Shown here: piece after piece, positions 32,401 to 42,450 of the stretch
Layout: every line of letters begins with the position of its first letter
Numbering within the stretch: the first letter of the stretch is position 1
NCBI GenBank assembly: GCA_037176725.1
Contig: JAZBRS010000049.1
Coordinates: forward strand, 37,750,001 to 37,814,000
Length of the DNA stretch: 64,000 nt
Direction: 5' to 3'
Source: Posidonia oceanica
Taxonomy: Eukaryota; Streptophyta; Magnoliopsida; Alismatales; Posidoniaceae
Notes under the pieces: generated by a model
Seen by the model: the letters and a program-made list of their open reading frames with translations, nothing else
What the model was told of the DNA's origin: nothing
Databases searched by the model: none
Translations under genes and position numbers: made by a program

Positions 32401-35217
32401 TGCTGCGGCTGGTGTGACCGGCGTCGGAGAAGATGACGAGTCCGGCGAGGTCGTGCGGGCGGTGTGGTCGACGAAACGCGTCGGGGCAAGGCCGAGGAGC
32501 TAGAGGGGGAAGAGGGGAAGCTGGAGGAGAGTTCTTCCACCCTTTTCGAACGCCGAAAGAGGCCACCCACCTAGGCGTTGTTCAGCCGACCGGGAGGAGG
32601 TGGTGACGACATGTGGCAGCGGCTGCTGGTGCTGGAGTGGTTCGGGGGAGTCGCCGGAGGTCTGGGGAAGATGACGATGCTCCCAGAGGAGCTTTCTGCT
32701 GCCCGGAGTGGAATCTGGTCCTGCCGAGCACCTACTGTGAAGGCTGAGGTGGGTACGGCGTGTGGCGATGCTCCAGGCCGAAGCAAGGGCACGGGCGGCT
32801 AGGTGGTTGTTCGAGGAACGCGTGGGAAGAAGCGGAAGTGAATTCCACTGAGTGTGGAGGGAGTTCTGGATGTTTGAATTTTTTGAAAGAAAAAGGGGCG
32901 AAGGTGTTTGTAGTGGAGTGTAGGGGCTGTGGGGTGTTTCATAGTGAGATGTTGGGTGGGTTGTGAAGGTGGGAGCTTGATGAGTACGATAGTGGAGTTT
33001 GGGAATTTTAGGATGCTTGTAGTGGAGGTTCTTGCAATGGGAAGGTGGTTCTGGGTTGTTTGGGTGCTAGCCACTTTGGGGGGGAAGTCCGGGAAGGATT
33101 GGGAGTGTTTTTGGGTTCTGGAAGAAGGGAAGGAGAGCTAGAGATCTGATGTTTGCAGGTGTGTCCGCCAAACTTCTTTCTGGATCCAAAATCTCAGGTT
33201 TTTTTCTCCTCAAAGTCTGCTGGTTTCAATGGTGAATGGGAGGAGGAATGGGTCTTTGTTCTTGGTTTCAGGCCACAAGGTACGGTGGTGATGGAGGTCG
33301 TAGGTAGTGGGGAGTGTCGGGAAGTCAAGGTGGCTGTCAGGTGAAGGTTTGAAAAAAAGCCAAGGGGGGAGAGGTGCTGCCGTTTGTGGGAGGAGGTTGT
33401 CTGGTTATGGCTTGAGGGGATGAAGGGAAGAAGAAGAAGAAGGGGTGAAGGAGATGGGTTGGGCTTGGAGCACAGTAGAGAGAAAAAAGAAAATGAAAGG
33501 GAAAGGGAGGAATGAGAGGTGGGTTGGACCAAAAGCAAAGGAGGGAAAAAGAAATGGAAAATAAATAAATAAAAAATAAAATAAAAATAGAGAGGGATGG
33601 GAAGAGTTTTTAGAATAGTTGTGTTTAGGTTAGGTTTTTAATTAGGTTTTTTTTAATGATTGTTTTTAATTAGTTAATTAGGATTAAGGAGTTTTAGTTT
33701 TGATTAGGATTTTGAGTTTTCTTTAAATGGTTTTTGATTTTTGTTTAAATGTTTGTTATGTTTTTAAATTGTCTTTTAGTTATGTTTTTCTTGTTAAGTC
33801 TTTGGGATTTTTGATTAGGCTTTTTAAATTAATTAGGGTGAGTTTTAGCCTTTGATTTTAATCTTTTTTAGGGTTTTGTTTAAGTCTTGTTTTAAATTTG
33901 ATTTTGTTTGTTGAATTCTTTTAATATTTTTTAGTTAAGTTTTTCTTGTTTGATTAAGTGTTTTTAAATTTTTGATTGTTTGCTTTTTCTTTTTAATTAA
34001 GTTTTCAAATTGTTTGTTTTAGGATTGTTAAGTTAAGTTTTTTTTTTCCTTTAATTACTTGCCTTAGCATTTTTAATTGTTTTCTTTCTTTTTAGGATTT
34101 GTTTTTTGATTGTTTTTAGTTGGGTTTTTACTCTAGCTTGTTTTGATTATATCTTGGTTTTTTCTTTATTTTATAGCATTTTCTTTTTGTTTGTTTTGCA
34201 TTTTTTAGCTTACATTCTTGGTTTTTGGTTTTAGTTAGATTTAGTTAGGTTTTTGTTTTTAAATGTTTGTTTAATGCTTTTAATTATTTTTTTTAAGGTT
34301 TTGGTTTGTTTTCCTTTTGTTTTAGGGTTTTGAAGGTTTTTAAGGGTTTTTTGAAGACTTATTAGAAGGGAGGGAAAGAAAAGAAAAAGGAGCAAGAAAA
34401 AGGAGAAAGGTAGGAATAAAGAAGAAAGGGAGGAGTTGAAAGAAAACAATTTTTAGAAAATCAAAGAAAATGTTAAAAATAGGATAAAAATAGAAATAAG
34501 ATTGAGAAGAGATAGATGCACAAGGGGGGCCCACAGCCAGGCAAGAAGAAGAGAGAGAAGGGAGCGAAAAGAAGGAGGATAATCAGGAGAGAGAGAGAGA
34601 GGAGAGAGAAAAGAATAATCCAGGAGAGAAAAAAGGATAATTTGGGTAAATGAAGGGGTTAGAGGTTTAGAAAAGAGGTGAAATTTGGTGGGTGTGTGGC
34701 CTGGGGTCTCTAGTGTGAAACCTACAGTTTGGGTTTGGTTTTGGAAAAGTTTTGTATGGGTTTTGAGGTGTAGAAAAGGGATAGTTTTACTTAGGTTTTC
34801 TAGGGTTTTAGGAATGATTTTGGTTTGAAAATTTCTAGGATTTTTGGTGGGTTTGCTAAGTCAGGGATGGTGAGTTCTCCTATGGTTTTTGGTTAATTTT
34901 TGGGCTTGGGAAAGGGGTGTGATTCTAAGTTAAGTTTAGGCTGGTTTTGGAGGGAAAGAGGAAAGGAGAGGTGTAGGTTTGGACATAGATTTGGGTGGGT
35001 TTAGGTTAAGGTCTCGGATGGTTTTAGGGTAAGGTTTTGAGAGGGTTTTGGGGTGGTTTTTTGGGTTAGAAAATGAGTGTAGTTCTAGATTTGGTTTTGA
35101 GGTTTGAGTTGGAGTTTTGATTTGAAAAGAAGGGTGAAGAGAAAGGTGTAGTTTTGGGTTTTTCCTAGCTGCCAGAGAGATCCGCCAATTCAGCCTTGTC
35201 GAAATGGGGTGTCAACA
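29485..35217 (-). repeat. 5' LTR of element 2 (LTR B, 5733 bp)
   Basis: It starts TGTTGACACC at 35217 and ends ATTACTACA at 29485 (minus strand). It is nearly identical to LTR A over most of its length, with roughly one difference per hundred bases by eye. The GC-rich patch at 32235-32560 is an exception, where differences are many times denser and mostly C/T or G/A. Unlike a normal 5' LTR, it is preceded (to its right) by PPT and 3' internal sequence, not target DNA. Confidence 0.9.
30180..30610. repeat. Tandem array in LTR B, unit about 28-30 bp
   Basis: The same unit as in LTR A (core gcacgcaaaacggtgccaaa), with about two or three more copies. Local duplicates such as the neighbouring agatgaggcgggca units (30421-30470) suggest recent slippage or unequal exchange. 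Confidence 0.85.
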
Positions 35218-35353
35218 GATGCCCCTCCCTGGGTGAGGTCAAGGGGACCGAGGCCGCTGCTCAGGGTTGACAGGACACCCCATTTGATCGGAGAGCCAAA
35301 TGATTTGCTATCGGCGTGAGTTACTTATTCGGCGGGTGCACCGAACGTCGTAG
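35218..35353 (-). mobile_element. Stub of a third minus-strand copy: 3' internal end with PPT
   Basis: These 136 bp match 14095-14240 (the 3' internal end of element 2) with one visible mismatch, then diverge abruptly after gaacgtcgtagc. An upstream internal end attached to the outer side of LTR B means LTR B also served, or once served, as the 3' LTR of another copy, as in tandem arrays sharing LTRs. Confidence 0.8.
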
Positions 35354-35605
35354 CATATCAACACTGCATCAGCATTCGCAACTGCACTAACTTTTGCATT
35401 AACATCTGCATTAGCATGCATTGCATTGCATTGGCATTTGCATTTGCATTTGCATTTTGGCAACGGGTCACGATTTCCGGTGTATCCACCGGATAAGTGA
35501 CTCACGCCTATAGCAACACCTAGCTCTCTTTGGCGTCGAGTGGGGTGTCTTGTCAACCCTGAGCCACGGTCTCGCTTCGCTTGACCTCGCTCAGGGAGGG
35601 GCATC
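35354..35605 (+). mobile_element. 3' internal end of a plus-strand element, with PPT
   Basis: Read on the plus strand it is a diverged version of the complement of 14095-14350. Shared blocks include actaacttttgca, gcattagcatgcattgca, gtgactcacgcc, ggggtgtc-ttgtcaaccctgag and the purine tract agggaggggcatc (35593-35605). LTR C follows directly. No coding sequence remains; the rest of this element is missing or lies elsewhere. Confidence 0.8.
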
Positions 35606-35939
35606 TGTAGACACCCCATTTTGACATGCTCATTTGATGGTGCTCTCTCTGGTGACTTCAAAACCCCCTTTTAAACCTTAGAAAACCCTAGAAAAACTCT
35701 AGGTATGCACTCACCAAAACCCTAGAAAAACTCTTGGTAAATCACTCCTAAAATCCTAGAAAAGCTCTAGGATAGCATCTCTTAAACCCTAGGTCAGCAT
35801 TTAAACTCTAGGTTAGCATAGGACATTCCCATGCATGCACAAACCCAAGCTCTTCTCCTTCTTTCTATTCTGATTATTCTTTTCTCTCTCCTCATTATCC
35901 TTTTCCCTCTCCTATTATCCTCTCTCTCTTTCCTTCTTC

Positions 35940-36470
35940 TTTTCTTGTTTTTCATGGGCCCAATGGGCCCAGCCCATTTCCTCACTTCTTCCCCTTCCTA
36001 CCTTCTATTTTATTCCTATTTTTATTTTATTTTATTCCATCTTATTTGATTTTTAATTTCTTTTTTCCCTTCCTCCTTTTTTTCCTTCTTTCTTTCTTTC
36101 TTTTCTATTTTCCCATTTCTTTTTCTCTAAGGCCCAATGGGCCCAGCTTTCCTCACTTCTTTCCCTTCCTACCTTCTATTTTATTCCTATTTTTATTTTA
36201 TTTTATTCCATCTTATTTGATTTTTAATTTACTTTTTCCCTTCCTCCTTTCTTTCCTTCTTTCTTTCTTTCTTTTCTATTTTCCCATTTCTTTTTTTCTA
36301 AGGCCCAATGAGCCCAGCTTTCCTCACTTCTTCCCCTTCCTTCCTTCTATTTTATTTCTATTTTTATTTTATTTTATTCCATCTTATTTGTTTTTTTAAT
36401 TTCCTTTCCTCCTTCCTCCTTTCTTTCTTTCTTCTCTTCTTTATTTATTTATTTCTTTCTTTCTTCTCTC
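35940..36470. repeat. Three tandem units of about 175 bp in LTR C
   Basis: Each unit has ggcccaatg-gcccag, cctcacttcttcc, ttctattttattcctattt and a ttcctt/cttt tract. Starts are near 35957, 36131 and 36303, so the period is about 172-175 bp. The third unit decays into pure CTTT-rich sequence. The long Phe/Leu/Ser reading frames over it reflect the pyrimidine bias. Confidence 0.85.
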
Positions 36471-38889
36471 AACACCAAAGCCCAGCCCACTGCTTTTTTT
36501 TTCTTCTTCTTTTTCTTTTTTCCTCCATTTCCTCGTCAAGCTCGGCCCACCTCTCCTTCTTTCTTCCGTTCTTTTTTCCCAAGCCCGCACCAGCTCTCCT
36601 CCTTCTTCTTCTTCTCCTTCTCCTTCTCCTTTCGCAGCAGCAAAATCTTCCCTCCTTCTCCAATGCACGCATCCTCTGCACTCACAGCCCCCTCACGAGC
36701 CCCTCCTGCAGCACACACTCTTCCCCCTGCCCACTTCACCTTTCGACGTTTGTAGCCTCACAAGCCACACCCCTCGCCTACCTCCCATCTCACTACCACA
36801 GCTGCCAACCTCTTGCCAGGCCTGCCAAATCCAATTCAAGCTTCTGCACACCCATGCCCACTCGAGTGGAGGCCAGAGAACAAAACCATTCTCCTCTCAT
36901 CCCTTCCACTGGTCTATGCAACCAAAGAATTCCCGCACTGAGCAAGAGAACACCCATTAGCCTTCCCAGCACAGACTAGAGCTTCCAAACCTTGCACACA
37001 CGCACACACCCACTCCCAGCCCCCAAAATTCCTCCACAGCACTCACCAAACAACCACCTTCCTCACCCAACACCTAGTTCACCCCGAAATGCCCAGCAGA
37101 CCGACTTCTCCACTACAAACACCTTCACCCAGTTTCTGTCCAGAAACACCACCGAACCTCCAGACCACTCCAGCCCTCCAGAATCCACAACTGACCCCTC
37201 CATTGCTTTCACCACACCTCCACCAACCCGAGCAACCACCGTGTGAGAGCCGGAGAGCCACCAGCCCCAACTGAGCCAGAAAAATTACCAGAGCCACCCA
37301 AAATTGCAAACTCCTTGCCCGAGCTTGCAACCTCGTGCCTGAGCATTCCAGAAGCTTCACCGCAACACCTGGAACATGTCTCGATCACCGCGCCGCTCCC
37401 ATAGCCACCGCAGCACCCCAGCGGACCGCCTGCAACCGCCGAAGACAAGTCGACGTCGTCCGAGGACTCCAGCACACTCCAAGGGTAAGTAACCCCATTT
37501 CCTTACTCAGTGCCTTTCATTTTTGCTTACTAGCTAATTAGGAATAGGATTAGAGGCCTAGATTAAGGATCGAGCTCCGCCGTGGGGTCATCTTCCCCGA
37601 CGAGCCCCCTCAGCTCCGCTGGTGTCGCCCCGCCACTTTGGTCCTCCGCAGCCACTTCGAAGCATCCCCCAAGCATCGCCAGAGTGCCAGGAGGCTGCTC
37701 CGCCCCTCCGCGCGTCGTTTCAAACCTTCCTCCGCCCGTGCGTGCTTATGCTCCGCCGCAGCTCCACCGCTTGCTCCCGGTCGTTCCTCTGCATCAGACC
37801 CCTCTGGATCATCCCCCGACCTCCGTCGAGACTCCAGGAGTTCGCTCCAATGCTTCCCAAGCTACGCCATGCGCTCCAGGTCTCCCCCCGTCCTCCACCT
37901 TCTCTGCAAGTCAGCTCTAGGCCGTCTGGATGCCTCCGCCGCCGCAACACCTCCGCGACAGCACCGCAGCACTCGCCTGAGCTCCGGGATGCTTCCTAGC
38001 CTGCGCCCGCTGGCCTCCGCAGCTTCCAGCTTCACTTCCGCCTCCGTCTTCCTCAGCAAAGCACCACCGTGCCGTCAGACCGTCTCCGGTCGCCATCTAC
38101 GCCGTCGAGACCACAGTCGCCACCGAGGGAGTGCCCTCCAGCCTCCTGGACCCTCAGCCGGGCCTGCCCCGCGCTGCTCCGCCGCCGCACCGCTTGTCTT
38201 CCCCGGCTGCAGCGCTGCAGTGTTGAAAGACACTGTAGCACTGTAGCGTTATATAGTTTTTATTTTTCATTCATTACATGTATTATCATAAATTGCCTTA
38301 GTTTATTTTATTTGCATATGGGTCCAACTGTGGTTTGAGTTTGATTTAAATTCTGATTTAAATCTTATTGCATTGAAGTCTGGTCCAGCATTTATCTTTA
38401 TTTGCATGTAGGTCCTTCGTATATGTTCTTAAAATGCATCTGAATGTTAAGTTTGTGCATGCATTGCATTTAGGTCCTTAAGTTTCTAATATTTGCTTTT
38501 GGGTCCTGATTTGATTGAAAAATCATTTAATGTTACATTTAAACCTTATTGCATTGCATTAAAATCTTCTGTTTTGATTTATTTGCAAGTTGGTCCATTT
38601 GCAGTATCATTCATGCATTTAAATGTGAATTTTACCATACTACATTGCATAAAAAACCCCAAAAATATTCTGTTTGCATCTGGGTCCTTTGTTGGTTTGA
38701 ATATCATTTAATTTTGATTTAAAACCATATTACATTGCATTAAAATACAACATGCTTGCATATTTGCATTTCAGTCCATCTGCATGGTTTGAAAATCATT
38801 TAAATGCATTTTAAAACCATATTGCATTGAAATAAAATGCCACATGTTTCCAGATTTACTTTTCAGTCCTTGCATCAATTGAAATGTCA

Positions 38890-39270
38890 ATTAATCATGC
38901 ATTTAAACTATATTGCATTGCTAAAAAATCCAAAAAGATAGTTTAATTGCATATCAGTCCTCAATCAGTTCTTGAATGTCATTTAATCATGCATTTAAAT
39001 TATATTGCATTGCTAAAAAACCCAAAAAGATAGTTTAATTGCATATCAGACCTCAATCAGTTCATGAATGTCATTTAATCATGCATTTAAACTATATTGC
39101 ATTGCTAAAAAAATCCAAAAAGATAGTTTAATTACATATCAGTCCTCAATCAGTTCATGCATGTCATTTAATTTGCATTTAAACTATATTGCATTGCTAA
39201 AAAACTCAAAAAGATAGTTTAATTGCATTTCAGTCCTTCATCAGTTCATGCATATCATTTAAATGCCATG
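38890..39270. repeat. Four tandem units of about 93 bp in LTR C
   Basis: Units with catttaaactatattgcattg, aaaaagatagtttaattgca and atcagtcctcaatcag repeat at about 38898, 38991, 39084 and 39174. Flanking sequence holds degenerate versions (atttaa..attgcattg) over a further kilobase, so the array probably grew out of an older gcatt-rich repeat. Confidence 0.8.
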
Positions 39271-40873
39271 TTTACCTTATTGCATTGCATCAAAAAATCT
39301 GAAAAATACTTTAATTGCATCTAAGTCCATCAAATTGCATATCATGCATTTAATTCCTGTTTTAAACCTTATTGCATTGCATAAAAACCCATAAAGATTC
39401 TGAAATTGCACATTAGTCCTTTTTGCATGCATGCATCATTTAAATGGCATCTTTTTTAACCATATTGCATTGCATTAAAGCCCATTGATTTTCTGAAATT
39501 GCATGTCAGTCCCTGTTTTCAACTTTTGCATGTTTGCATGCTTTCTTTGTATTGTATTTAGGTCCTGCATGTTTTTAAAATTGCATTTAGGTCCTTTCTT
39601 GCATTTTTGCATGCATATTTTGTTGTTAGCATTGCATTCAGCCTATGCATCATTGCATTAGCATTCTTGCATGCATTCACCTTGCTTTGCACACACCTAG
39701 GAGCATTTTGTACATAGGACCCTATAGTTTTCCATAATTGCACATAGGTCCCTGTACTTGTACCCTTGCATGCATAACATCCCCTTGGCATTGCATATAG
39801 TTCCCATGCATTCATTTGGGCATTATTAGCCTTCTAACATGTAAGCCACCCATGCATTACACACATTTAGGGGCTAATTGCACTTAGACCCCTGCCTAGC
39901 CCATCTGAAGCACTACACAGCATCCAATGCCTTCCCATTTGCATTGCATGCATCGTTTTGCGCACCCGCATCTATTTTCTTCCGCATTTGCATCGTTTTA
40001 CGCGTCAACCTTGTTTTCTTTTGCATTTTGCACCGTTTTGCATGCCCGCTTTGCTTTTCTTTGCTTATCGCCTACATCTGCATCCTTTTGCGTGCCCACT
40101 TTGCTTTTCTTTGCTTATCACCTGCTTTTGCATCGTTTTGTGTGTCTGCTTGCATTTTCTCCTGCATTGCACCGTTTTCCGCACCCGCTTTCGTTTTCCC
40201 CATGCATGTCGCTTGCATTGCATTGTTTATCGCAGTTTTGTTTTATCGCATGCATCTGCATTAGGATATTGATGCTTACTGCCTAGGAGTTCTCACGAAC
40301 TAGGATTCGCCTGGTTCGGAACACTAGCAGCGTTGTTGAACACATAGTTTGCATGTTTAATTCCCTGCACGCATATTAGCACTTAGAGCACGCATTAGAG
40401 CATGCATTCAGACATTCATTGCATTTAGGCATTAGGCAAGCATTTCCCTGCTTTTGCGAGTGAGATAGCCTAAGAAAGACCGATTCTCGGACGTATCGGG
40501 GGTGCCTAACACCTTCCCCATGCGTAACAGGAGTCCTTGCCCTTTCTCTTGGCCCGCAATGACCACTCCTTCATCCTAGGCACGAGTCATAGCATAGCAT
40601 AGTATCGCATTGTGTTGCATCGCATCTCTTTGCCTCCTTTTGCTTCCGATTTTGCATGTCTTTTCATGCATTACCCTCGGTTTTCCTTATCTCCCAACTT
40701 AATAGACCTAGTGGCGACTCTGATTTGTCTTATCATTTCTTTTTCCTCTTTTTGCCAACATTTCTGAGTCAAGTTTCCTTCCTCGGATTCCGCCGCATAT
40801 AGTGACCCTAATGTCGATCGGTGCACGCGAGCTTTGGCATCGTGTATGGATTTGATATTTCAAGATTACTACA

Positions 40874-42450
40874 CCCTCGAAGACCACACTTAAAGCACCT
40901 ACCAAAATAAGTGCAGAACTGCACTAAAGGGGATTTCACTTGCTTTCTAGCAACCACCTGCCACCCCTCATCAGAAATAAAACTCTCACTGGTAGGAGGA
41001 AGGCCTTTAACACAGTCTAGAAACCTCGATGAAGAAGGAGGTAGAAGGAGATTTGTCGGAGATGCTAATACAGAAAATCTAGAGCCAGAGGGCAACACAC
41101 TAAGAGCTGGGTTATTATCCTTGGAGGGGAAGAGACCGAGTTCCAAGGGATCAGTATAATGGTCAATAGAAAATCCGTCCCGAATCGGCGTCATTAATGT
41201 ATGGCAGCGCATGTCTGACATAACTGGGTGTGGGCAAGGAAAATTTTCGGCGGTAGAAGAAAAGGCTGGCGCAGCCATAAATGTCGAAGATATCTCCGTA
41301 CGATATGCACGATATCCTGCAAAGACCAAGCCGTCACGATTTGCCGGGCTAGAGGGATTAAACCCCTTAATCGACGAATTATAACCATAATCCACATGGA
41401 AACCCGAGGGATTAACGATCCAGTGCCTAACATTGAAATTAAACTTCGAATAATAAAATGCATTAAACCGATGAGTCCCAACAGAATTTGAAATGGCAGG
41501 AGCAGCGTAGCAGCTGGTTCTGTTAGAACCCCCTTGGGGACAGAAACCGAGATGTCCCAGCGAGGCCCGCTTTGCCGGCCTACCTATCTACGAGAGAGCC
41601 GATGACCTAGTAGGACACCGGTTAGGCGAGGGAACCCGACCAGGCAAAAAATGGGATCGTCGGACTGCCAAAAAGGGGAAAAAATTGCCTCACACTCAGG
41701 ATCACCCCGAAGAGATCCAAGAAAGCTCACCGGAGACTTGTGTGTGGAAGCCCTCGACCCACCCAAAAAATCATTCAGGATTAGAGATGGTGTAGAAGAA
41801 AAACCAGGGTTCAAAGATTCACAGAGATTAGCAGCTAAACCGTCCTCAGGCCAAAGATTACGGCCCATCTCAACAAATTTCTTAGATTTATACAGTCGAT
41901 CAAGCTTATTTTTTCCCCGACAGGAACCCATCGGGGTAGATCGACAGTGATTCCCAGAAGATTTCTTCTCACAACTATTTGCCAAAGGGATTGATGCCTT
42001 CCTCAACAAGATCTCCTTGCAATCGTTCGAAAGACTATTTTGGACAGTCCCAGATGAGGGCGGGCAAGCATGCCAGCCAGCCAAAGAGGGTGAAGGGCTC
42101 TACTGGTTAAAGAAAATAGGGCATGAGGTTAAGAAACTGGTACTAACTTTCCGGAAAGGAGGCTGGACCATACCCAAAAACCCTCGATTTTTCATTTTTT
42201 TTCCTTAAGCCTAAGCAACCAGAAGGGAATCGATTTCCTTGCCATGGATAGATCCAAGGGAAACAAAATAGATCTCAAACTTTACGGCAATGGACCAGTG
42301 CGAGTTCTCCAGATCAGAGAAGCCGGAGCACACCTCGGCCCCAGCGAGCAAGCTGAGACCAGCGTGAGAGAGTAGAAGACGAGAACCGTAGCACGCCCTG
42401 GCGCCAGCAAGCAGGCTGGGACCAGCGTAAGAGTGCTAAGGTTTCAGCAT
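40874..42450 (-). pseudogene. LINE ORF1-like relic with 5' untranslated repeats
   Basis: On the minus strand, from about 42200, a decayed frame begins MKNRGFLGMVQPPF, is stopped, resumes near 42084, changes frame between about 41580 and 41480, and runs on to the LTR boundary at 40873. Near its end it has GWQVVARKQ and the start of a zinc knuckle, GRCFKCGLRG, cut exactly where LTR C begins. A GWQ-V-RK stretch followed by a GRCF-C knuckle is typical of plant LINE ORF1 nucleic-acid-binding proteins. Upstream (about 42290-42440) two related GC-rich blocks of about 70 bp (gctgagaccagcg, gctgggaccagcg) look like 5' untranslated repeats. ORF2 is absent. Confidence 0.6.

Larger units (their letters stand above)
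8434..35217 (-). mobile_element. Element 2: full-length 26.8-kb Tat-lineage Ty3/gypsy element with PMD-like ORF
   Basis: Two near-identical direct repeats of 5.7 kb (8434-14094 and 29485-35217) flank a 15.4-kb internal region on the minus strand. In transcription order the parts are: 5' LTR (right), PBS at 29465-29483, leader, gag, protease, linker, RT, RNase H, second RNase H, integrase, an untranslated gap, a plant-mobile-domain-like ORF, tandem arrays, a PPT at 14095-14110, and 3' LTR (left). Size, giant LTRs, dual RNase H and an extra ORF resemble the Ogre/Tat group. About ten premature stops make it non-autonomous. A target duplication cannot be shown: the left flank is gacgc, but the right flank is not target DNA (see junction 35218-35605). 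Confidence 0.92.
35606..40873 (+). repeat. LTR C, plus strand, 5268 bp (3' LTR of a lost element)
   Basis: It starts TGTAGACACCCCATTTTGAC right after a PPT and ends GATTACTACA. Contents: three pyrimidine-rich tandem units (35940-36470); a GC-rich segment with long unsupported frames (36600-38240), including a donor-like ggtaagtaa at 37484; AT-rich gcatt repeats; the two LTR-wide conserved blocks at 40275-40335 and 40470-40540; and a PBS-like tggcgactc at 40712-40720. Downstream, the flank is a LINE relic that it interrupts. The flank ccctc is the possible target duplication, but the left copy is not present. Confidence 0.88.

Noticed and set aside
36046..36979. Phe-rich ORFs with apparent membrane segments in LTR C
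   Set aside because: They are caused by tandem TTTC/TTCC repeats. The frames are interrupted and the segment is LTR sequence.
37582..38246. Overlapping GC-rich ORFs (Pro/Ser/Arg-rich), possibly a host gene captured in LTR C
   Set aside because: All three plus frames and one minus frame stay open, as expected from GC bias; similar GC-rich patches occur at the same place in the other LTRs.
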